Below, piece by piece: positions 55,201-64,000 of a stretch of 64,000 nt of DNA. The notes under the pieces were generated by a model. It saw nothing but the letters and a program-made list of their open reading frames with translations, searched no databases and had not been told where the DNA came from. Both the position numbers and the translations under genes were made by a program. Positions within the stretch are counted from its first letter, which is position 1, and each line of letters starts with the position of its first letter. The DNA is from Liolophura sinensis (lineage: Eukaryota; Mollusca; Polyplacophora; Chitonida; Chitonidae). The stretch covers positions 1-64,000 of the forward strand of contig NW_027018157.1 in assembly GCF_032854445.1 (NCBI RefSeq). The letters are read 5' to 3'.

Positions 55201-56045
55201 TTTGCACCATTCGATTTCTCGTCAAAAAATACGTCGGATTAGCCTCTTACCAGCAGCATTGGAACAGTTTTTCCACTTTTGGATTTTTGCCTGGTCTTTT
55301 TGCGAATTGAAATCGGCTACATTAACTATGTACAATCGCGACTGGTCATTACTATATTCAACTTTTCATTATAAGTTATGTGCCCTTCGGTAGCCCAGAC
55401 GACGTCAAATCTTTGGGCCAAGCCCATTTAACTCACCCAGCAAATGTCTTACTTCTAAGTCGAAGACAAACTCAATGTCTTTATCTACATGTAGAAAAAC
55501 CACACCATTTGTATATAAAAAAAACACAAGGTACTTGATACAGTGCGCTGTAAAAAGTACAATTGAACACTGACCCACATCAATAAGGTGCCAAAAGATG
55601 CGCAATTGGGCCAGGCATCTCCAGCTGTTGAAAAATTGCAAATTTCCTTGGTTTCCATGGAGTAAGAGCCGTTGCTGGGCACGTGATCTTGACATCAATG
55701 ATTATTCATTTGTGGCTACAGCCAAAAGTATTGGTCGGAGAGCAACGCGGTTTGCACACATTCGATTTCTCGTCAAAAAATACGTCGGATTAGCCTCTTA
55801 CCAGCAGCATTGGAACAGTTTTTCCACTTTTGGATTTTTGCCTGGTGTTTTTGCGAATTGAAATCGGCTACATTAACTATGTACAATCGCGACTGGTCAT
55901 TACTATATTCAACTTTTCATTATAAGTTATGTGCCCTTCGGTAGCCCAGACGACGTCAAATCTTTGGGCCAAGCCCATTTAACTCACCCAGCAAATGTCT
56001 TACTTCTAAGTCGAAGACAAACTCAATGTCTTTATCTACATGTAG

Positions 56046-56053
56046 AAAAAAAA
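56046..56053. other. 22-bp deletion junction (second of three)
   Basis: Same junction as at 52,216: eight A between CTACATGTAG and CACAAGG. The unit is 529 bp because of one added base near 55,757. Shared flanking markers (GGTGTTT upstream, a T9 unit two units on) suggest common descent rather than a repeat event. Confidence 0.85.
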
Positions 56054-59000
56054 CACAAGGTACTTGATACAGTGCGCTGTAAAAAGTACAATTAAACACT
56101 GACCCACATCAATAAGGTGCCAAAAGATGCGCAATTGGGCCAGGCATCTCCAGCTGTTGAAAAATTGCAAATTTCCTTGGTTTTCCATGGAGTAAGAGCC
56201 GTTGCTGGGCACGTGATCTTGACATCAATGATTATTCATTTGTGGCTACAGCCAAAAGTATTGGTCGGAGAGCAACGCGGTTTGCACCATTCGATTTCTC
56301 GTCAAAAAATACGTCGGATTAGCCTCTTACCAGCAGCATTGGAACAGTTTTTCCACTTTTGGATTTTTGCCTGGTCTTTTTGCGAATTGAAATCGGCTAC
56401 ATTTACTATGTACAATCGCGACTGGTCATTACTATATTCAACTTTTCATTATAAGTTATGTGCCCTTCGGTAGCCCAGACGACGTCAAATCTTTGGGCCA
56501 AGCCCATTTAACTCACCCAGCAAATGTCTTACTTCTAAGTCGAAGACAAACTCAATGTCTTTATCTACATGTAGAAAAACCACACCATTTGTATATAAAA
56601 AAAACACAAGGTACTTGATACAGTGCGCTGTAAAAAGTACAATTAAACACTGACCCACATCAATAAGGTGCCAAAAGATGCGCAATTGGGCCAGGCATCT
56701 CCAGCTGTTGAAAAATTGCAAATTTCCTTGGTTTCCATGGAGTAAGAGCCGTTGCTGGGCACGTGATCTTGACATCAATGATTATTCATTTGTGGCTACA
56801 GCCAAAAGTATTGGTCGGAGAGCAACGCGGTTTGCACCATTCGATTTCTCGTCAAAAAATACGTCGGATTAGCCTCTTACCAGCAGCATTGGAACAGTTT
56901 TTTTTTACTTTTGGAATTTTGCCTGGTCTTTTTGCTAATTGAAATCGGCTACATTAACTATGTACAATCGCGACTGGTCATTACTATATTCAACTTTTCA
57001 TTATAAGTTATGTGCCCTTCGGTAGCCCAGACGACGTCAAATCTTTGGGCCAAGCCCATTTAACTCACCCAGCAAATGTCTTACTTCTAAGTCGAAGACA
57101 AACTCAATGTCTTTATCTACATGTAGAAAAACCACACCATTTGTATATAAAAAAAACACAAGGTACTTGATACAGTCCGCTGTAAAAAGTACAATTGAAC
57201 ACTGACCCACATCAATAAGGTGCCAAAAGATGCGCAATTGGGCCAGACATCTCCAGCTGTTGAAAAATTGCAAATTTCCTTGGTTTCCATGGAGTAAGAG
57301 CCGTTGCTGGGCACGTGATCTTGACATCAATGATTATTCATTTGTGGCTACAGCCAAAAGTATTGGTTGGAGAGCAACGCGGTTTGCACCATTCGATTTC
57401 TCGTCAAAAAATACGTCGGATTAGCCTCTTACCATCAGCATTGGAACAGTTTTTCCACTTTTGGATTTTTGCCTGGTCTTTTTGCTAATTGAAATCGGCT
57501 ACATTAACTATGTACAATCGCGACTGGTCATTACTATATTCAACTTTTCATTATAAGTTATGTGCCCTTCGGTAGCCCAGACGACGTCAAATCTTTGGGC
57601 CAAGCCCATTTAACTCACCCAGCAAATGTCTTACTTCTAAGTCGAAGACAAACTCAATGTCTTTATCTACATGTAGAAAAACCACACCATTTGTATATAA
57701 AAAAAACACAAGGTACTTGATACAGTGCGCTGTAAAAAGTACAATTGAACACTGACCCACATCAATAAGGTGCCAAAAGATGCGCAATTGGGCCAGGCAT
57801 CTCCAGCTGTTGAAAAATTGCAAATTTCCTTGGTTTCCATGGAGTAAGAGCCGTTGCTGGGCACGTGATCTTGACATCAATGATTATTCATTTGTGGCTA
57901 CAGCCAAAAGTATTGGTCGGAGAGCAACGCGGTTTGCACCATTCGATTTCTCGTCAAAAAATACGTCGGATTAGCCTCTTACCAGCAGCATTGGAACAGT
58001 TTTTCCACTTTTGGATTTTTGCCTGGTGTTTTTGCGAATTGAAATCGGCTACATTAACTATGTACAATCGCGACTGGTCATTACTATATTCAACTTTTCA
58101 TTATAAGTTATGTGCCCTTCGGTAGCCCAGACGACGTCAAATCTTTGGGCCAAGCCCATTTAACTCACCCAGCAAATGTCTTACTTCTAAGTCGAAGACA
58201 AACTCAATGTCTTTATCTACATGTAGAAAAACCACACCATTTGTATATAAAAAAAAACACAAGGTACTTGATACAGTGCGCTGTAAAAAGTACAATTAAA
58301 CACTGACCCACATCAATAAGGTGCCAAAAGATGCGCAATTGGGCCAGGCATCTCCAGCTGTTGAAAAATTGCAAATTTCCTTGGTTTCCATGGAGTAAGA
58401 GCCGTTGCTGGGCACGTGATCTTGACATCAATGATTATTCATTTGTGGCTACAGCCAAAAGTATTGGTCGGAGAGCAACGCGGTTTGCACCATTCGATTT
58501 CTCGTCAAAAAATACGTCGGATTAGCCTCTTACCAGCAGCATTGGAACAGTTTTTCCACTTTTGGATTTTTGCCTGGTCTTTTGCGAATTGAAATCGGCT
58601 ACATTAACTATGTACAATCGCGACTGGTCATTACTATATTCAACTTTTCATTATAAGTTATGTGCCCTTCGGTAGCCCAGACGACGTCAAATCTTTGGGC
58701 CAAGCCCATTTAACTCACCCAGCAAATGTCTTACTTCTAAGTCGAAGACAAACTCAATGTCTTTATCTACATGTAGAAAAACCACACCATTTGTATATAA
58801 AAAAAACACAAGGTACTTGATACAGTGCGCTGTAAAAAGTACAATTGAACACTGACCCACATCAATAAGGTGCCAAAGATGCGCAATTGGGCCAGGCATC
58901 TCCAGCTGTTGAAAAATTGCAAATTTCCTTGGTTTCCATGGAGTAAGAGCCGTTGCTGGGCACGTGATCTTGACATCAATGATTATTCATTTGTGCTACA

Positions 59001-59324
59001 GCCAAAAGTATTGGTCGGAGAGCAACGCGGTTTGCACCATTCGATTTCTCGTCAAAAAATACGTCGGATTAGCCTCTTACCAGCAGCATTGGAACAGTTT
59101 TTTCCACTTTTGGATTTTTGCCTGGTGTTTTTGCGAATTGAAATCGGCTACATTAACTATGTACAATCGCGACTGGTCATTACTATATTCAACTTTTCAT
59201 TATAAGTTATGTGCCCTTCGGTAGCCCAGACGACGTCAAATCTTTGGGCCAAGCCATTTAACTCACCCAGCAAATGTCTTACTTCTAAGTCGAAGACAAA
59301 CTCAATGTCTTTATCTACATGTAG

Positions 59325-59332
59325 AAAAAAAA
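59325..59332. other. 22-bp deletion junction (third of three)
   Basis: Same eight-A junction with the TATA-like segment lost. The unit starts at 58,879 and has single-base indels near 58,996, 59,104 and 59,254. The next unit but one again has a T9 run. Confidence 0.85.
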
Positions 59333-60508
59333 CACAAGGTACTTGATACAGTGCGCTGTAAAAAGTACAATTAAACACTGACCCACATCAATAAGGTGCC
59401 AAAAGATGCGCAATTGGGCCAGGCATCTCCAGCTGTTGAAAAATTGCAAATTTCCTTGGTTTCCATGGAGTAAGAGCCGTTGCTGGGCACGTGATCTTGA
59501 CATCAATGATTATTCATTTGTGGCTACAGCCAAAAGTATTGGTCGGAGAGCAACGCGGTTTGCACCATTCGATTTCTCGTCAAAAAATACGTCGGATTAG
59601 CCTCTTACCAGCAGCATTGGAACAGTTTTTTCCACTTTTGGATTTTTGCCTGGTCTTTTTGCGAATTGAAATCGGCTACATTAACTATGTACAATCGCGA
59701 CTGGTCATTACTATATTCAACTTTTCATTATAAGTTATGTGCCCTTCGGTAGCCCAGACGACGTCAAATCTTTGGGCCAAGCCCATTTAACTCACCCAGC
59801 AAATGTCTTACTTCTAAGTCGAAGACAAACTCAATGTCTTTATCTACATGTAGAAAAACCACACCATTTGTATATAAAAAAACACAAGGTACTTGATACA
59901 GTGCGCTGTAAAAAGTACAATTAAACACTGACCCACATCAATAAGGTGCCAAAAGATGCGCAATTGGGCCAGGCATCTCCAGCTGTTGAAAAATTGCAAA
60001 TTTCCTTGGTTTCCATGGAGTAAGAGCCGTTGCTGGGCACGTGATCTTGACATCAATGATTATTCATTTGTGGCTACAGCCAAAAGTATTGGTCGGAGAG
60101 CAACGCGGTTGCACCATTCGATTTCTCGTCAAAAAATACGTCGGATTAGCCTCTTACCAGCAGCATTGGAACAGTTTTTTTTTACTTTTGGAATTTTGCC
60201 TGGTCTTTTTGCTAATTGAAATCGGCTACATTAACTATGTACAATCGCGACTGGTCATTACTATATTCAACTTTTCATTATAAGTTATGTGCCCTTCGGT
60301 AGCCCAGACGACGTCAAATCTTTGGGCCAAGCCCATTTAACTCACCCAGCAAATGTCTTACTTCTAAGTCGAAGACAAAACTCAATGTCTTTATCTACAT
60401 GTAGAAAAACCACACCATTGTATATAAAAAAAACACAAGGTACTTGATACAGTCCGCTGTAAAAAGTACAATTGAACACTGACCCCACATCAATAAGGTT
60501 GCCAAAAG

Positions 60509-63500
60509 ATGCGTAATTGGGCCAGGCATCTCCAGCTGTTGAAAAATTGCAAATTTCCTTGGTTTCCATGGAGTAAGAGCCGTTGCTGGGCACGTGATCT
60601 TGACATCAATGATTATTCATTTGTGGCTACAGCCAAAAGTATTGGTCGGAGAGCAACGCGGTTTGCACCATTCGATTTCTCGTCAAAAAATACGTCGGAT
60701 TAGCCTCTTACCAGCAGCATTGGAACAGTTTTTCCACTTTTGGATTTTTGCCTGGGTCTTTTTGAGAATTGAAATCGGCTACATTAACTATGTACAATCG
60801 CGACTGGTCATTACTATATTCAACTTTTCATTATAAGTTATGTGCCCTTCGGTAGCCCAGACGACGTCAAATCTTTGGGCCAAGCCCATTTAACTCACCC
60901 AGCAAATGTCTTACTTCTAAGTCGAAGACAATCTCAATGTCTTTATCTACATGTAGAAAAACCACACCATTTGTATATAAAAAAAACACAAGGTACTTGA
61001 TACAGTCCGCTGTAAAAAGTACAATTGAACACTGACCCACATCAATAAGGTGCCAAAAGATGCGCAATTGGGCCAGGCATCTCCAGCTGTTGAAAAATTG
61101 CAAGTTTCCTTGGTTTCCATGGAGTAAGAGCCGTTGCTGGGCACGTGATCTTGACATCAATGATTATTCATTTGTGGCTACAGCCAAAAGTATTGGTCGG
61201 AGAGCAACGCGGTTTGCACCACTTCGATTTCTCGTCAAAAAATACGTCGGATTAGCCTCTTACCAGCAGCATTGGAACAGTTTTTCCACTTTTGGATTTT
61301 TGCCTGGTGTTTTTGCGAATGAAATCGGCTACATTAACTATGTACAGTCGCGACTGGTCATTACTATATTCAACTTTTTCATTATAAGTTATGTGCCCTT
61401 CGGTAGCCCAGACGACGTCAAATCTTTGGGCCAAGCCCATTTAACTCACCCAGCAAATGTCTTACTTCTAAGTCGAAGACAAACTCAATGTCTTTTATCT
61501 ACATGTAGAAAAACCACACCATTTGTATATAAAAAAAAACACAAGGTACTTGATACAGTGCGCTGTAAAAAGTACAATTAAAACACTGACCCACATCAAT
61601 AAGGATGCAAAAGATGCGCAATTGGGCCAGGCATCTCCAGCTGTTGAAAAATTGCAAATTTCCTTGGTTTCCATGGAGTAAGAGCCGTTGCTGGGCACGT
61701 GATCTTGACATCAATGATTATTCATTTGTGGCTACAGCCAAAAGTATTGGTCGGAGAGCAACACGGTTTGCACCATTCGATTTCTCGTCAAAAAATACGT
61801 CGGATTAGCCTCTTATCAGCAGCATTGGAACAGTTTTTCCAATTTTGGATTTTTGCCTGGTCTTTCTGCTAATTGAAATCGGCTACATTAACTATGTACA
61901 ATCGCGACTGGTCATTACTATATTCAACTTTTCATTATAAGTTATGTGCCCTTCGGTAGCCCAGACGACGTCAAATCTTTGGGCCAAGCCCATTTAACTC
62001 ACCCAGCAAATGTCTTACTTCTAAGTCGAAGACAAACTCAATGTCTTTATCTACATGTAGAAAAACCACACCATTTGTATATAAAAAAAAAACACAAGGT
62101 ACTTGATACAGTCCGCTGTAAAAAGTACAATTGAACACTGACCCACATCAATAAGGTGCCAAAAGATGCGCAATTGGGCCAGACATCTCCAGCTGTTGAA
62201 AATTGCAAATTTCCTTGGTTTCCATGGAGTAAGAGCCGTTGCTGGGCACGTGATCTTGACATCAATGATTATTCATTTGTGGCTACAGCCAAAAGTATTG
62301 GTCGGAGAGCAACGCGGTTTGCACCATTCGATTTCTCGTCAAAAAATACGTCGGATTAGCCTCTTACCATCAGCATTGGAACAGTTTTTCCACTTTTGGA
62401 TTTTTGCCTGGTCTTTTTGCGAATTGAAATCGGCTACATTAACTATGTACAATCGCGACTGGTCATTACTATATTCAACTTTTCATTATAAGTATGTGCC
62501 CTTCGGTAGCCCAGACGACGTCAAATCTTTGGGCCAAGCCATTTAACTCACCCAGGAGTTGTCTTACTTCTAAGTCGAAGATAAACTCAATGTCTTTATC
62601 TACATGTAGAAAAACCACACATTTGTATATAAAAAAACACAAGGTACTTGATACAGTCCGCTGTAAAAAGTACAATTGAACACTGACCCACATCAATAAG
62701 GTGCCAAAAGATGCGCAATTGGGCCAGGCATCTCCAGCTGTTGAAAAATTGCAAATTTCCTTGGTTTCCATGGAGTAAGAGCCGTTGCTGGGCACGTGAT
62801 CTTGACATCAATGATTATTTCATTTGTGGCTACAGCCAAAAGTATTGGTCGGAGAGCAACGCGGTTTGCACCATTCGATTTCTCGTCAAAAAATACGTCG
62901 GATTAGCCTCTTACCAGCAGCATTGGAACAGTTTTTCCACTTTTGGATTTTTGCCTGGTCTTTTTGCGAATTGAAATCGGCTACATTAACTATGTACAAT
63001 CGCGACTGGTCATTACTATATTCAACTTTTTCATTATAAGTTATGTGCCCTTCGGTAGCCCAGACGACGTCAATCTTTGGCCAAGCCCATTTAACTCACC
63101 CAGCAAATGTCCTTACTTCTAAGTCGAAGACAAACTCAATGTCTTTATCTACATGTAGAAAAAACCACACCATTTGTATATAAAAAAAACACAAGGTACT
63201 TGATACAGTCGCTGTAAAAAGTACAATTGAACACTGACCCACATCAATAAGGTGCCAAAAGATGCGCAATTGGGCCAGACATCTCCAGCTGTTGAAAAAT
63301 TGCAAATTTCCTTGGTTTCCATGGAGTAAGAGCCGTTGCTGGGCACGTGATCTTGACATCAATGATTATTCATTTGTGGGCTACAGCCAAAAGTATTGGT
63401 CGGAGAGCAACGCGGTTTGCACCATTCGATTTCTCGTCAAAAATTACGTCGGATTAGCCTCTTACCAACAGCATTGGAACAGTTTTTCTACTTTTGGATT

Positions 63501-64000
63501 TTTGCCTGGTCTTTTTGCAGAATTGAAATCGGCTACATTAACTATGTACAATCGCGGACTGGTCATTACTATATTCAACTTTTCATTATAAGTTATGTGC
63601 CCTTCGGTAGCCCAGACGACGTCCAAATCTTTGGGCCAAGCCCATTTAAACTCACCCAGGAGTTGTCTTACTTCTAAGTCGAAGATAAACTCAATGTCTT
63701 TATCTACATGTAGAAAAACCACACCATTTGTATATAAAAAAACACAAGGTACTTGATACAGTCCCGCTGTGAAAAGTACAATTGAACACTGACCCACATC
63801 AATAAGGTGCCAAAGATGCGCAATTGGGCCAGGCATTCTCCAGCTGTGGAAAAATTGCAAATTTCCTTGGTTTCCATGGAGTAAGAGAGCCGTTGCTGGG
63901 CACGTGATCTTGACATCAATGATTATTCATTTGTGGGCTACAGCCAAAAGTATTGGTCGGAGAGCAACGCGGTTTGCACCATTCGATTTCTCGTCAAAAA
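60509..64000. repeat. Right-end block, units 111-117, heavily indel-laden
   Basis: Anchors are 60509, 61060, 61614, 62166, 62711, 63262 and 63816 (the last unit is cut by the window). Single-base gains and losses rise steadily. After 63,000 they include an extra T near 63,031, a missing A and G near 63,075, an extra C near 63,112, a missing C near 63,209, extra G near 63,380, 63,556 and 63,937, an extra C near 63,624 and an extra AG near 63,888. Sharing among units cannot be judged well here. Fused or lengthened frames in this block come from these indels. Confidence 0.85.

Larger units (their letters stand above)
51769..60508. repeat. 7-mer/6-mer higher-order pattern marked by a 22-bp deletion
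   Basis: Anchors are 51769, 52297, 52847, 53398, 53948, 54498, 55048, 55598, 56127, 56678, 57230, 57780, 58331, 58879, 59406 and 59956. The repeating order is: unit with GGTGTTT and the deletion; plain unit; T9 unit; one or two mixed units; GGTGTTT unit; plain unit. The deletion units start at 51769, 55598 and 58879, seven and then six monomers apart. The mixed unit at 53948 (CCAATTTTGG) is the one extra in the first round. Confidence 0.75.
1..64000. repeat. Tandem satellite array, ~550-bp monomer, 117 unit anchors
   Basis: The same ~550-bp sequence repeats head to tail from the first base to the last. I anchored units on ATGCGCAATTGGGCC, which lies at 74, 624, 1173, 1720 and so on to 63816; the full list is split among the block entries below. 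Typical spacing is 549, 550 or 552 bp. It is set mainly by an A-run of 7 or 8 and a T-run of 5 to 10. All units share one orientation and nothing is inserted between them. Bases 1-73 are the tail of a unit and bases 63,816-64,000 are the start of one. No gene of any kind is supported in the window. The role is unknown; a structural heterochromatin or centromere role is an inference from array size and homogeneity only. Confidence 0.98.

Noticed and set aside
61060-61581. Longest open frame in the window, 173 residues on the + strand
   Set aside because: It arises from single-base indels in the error-prone right end that join frames which are closed in every other unit.
1-64000. CRISPR-like regular repetition
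   Set aside because: The repeat is ~550 bp with no unique spacers; whole units are near-identical, which is a satellite and not a repeat-spacer array.
1-64000. Transposon or MITE array
   Set aside because: No terminal inverted repeats, no target-site duplications and no transposase or reverse-transcriptase motifs in any frame; units abut directly with no spacer.
1-64000. Tandem rDNA, 5S, histone or snRNA gene repeats
   Set aside because: The monomer contains no segment I can match to conserved rRNA, 5S, spliceosomal RNA or histone sequence on either strand.

Overview
The whole 64 kb is one uninterrupted tandem array of a single satellite DNA. The monomer is close to 550 bp and 41% G+C (counted on the unit at 5,021-5,570). 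I place 117 unit anchors, the first at 74 and the last at 63,816, giving a mean period of about 549.5 bp. Every unit is in the same orientation. I find no protein-coding gene, RNA gene, transposon, CRISPR array or unique flanking DNA, so neither edge of the array is reached. A gene-free array this long points to a eukaryotic heterochromatic, centromeric or subtelomeric block. The species cannot be read from the sequence, and I do not recognise the monomer as a named satellite family.

Units differ by a few percent or less, and the differences fall into linked sets that mark subfamilies. These sets recur in the same order at several places, which reveals a mosaic of higher-order repeats. Dimers of about 1.1 kb lie at 7.2-9.4 kb and 13.3-15.5 kb. 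A block of six to eight monomers recurs at 11.6, 20.4 and 34.2 kb. A 7-mer of 3,850 bp is tandemly duplicated at about 27.4-35.1 kb, a 4-mer of 2.2 kb is partly duplicated at 41.9-45.9 kb, and a 7-mer/6-mer pattern at 51.8-60.5 kb is marked by a 22-bp deletion.

Each monomer carries recurrent small elements: a CACGTG site, a cluster of T-tracts, a 10-bp palindrome, a TATA-like box, and a 30-bp interrupted dyad just downstream of that box. None is shown to function. The short open frames in each unit are repeated copies of the same non-coding frames and are not annotated as genes.

Sequence quality is uneven. Single-base insertions and deletions cluster at the left end (0-3.7 kb), at the right end (from about 58.5 kb, severe after 63 kb), and near 16.4-16.6, 17.8, 19.4-19.65 and 40.0-42.1 kb. 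This looks like poorly polished long-read sequence, so frames and repeat lengths there should not be trusted.
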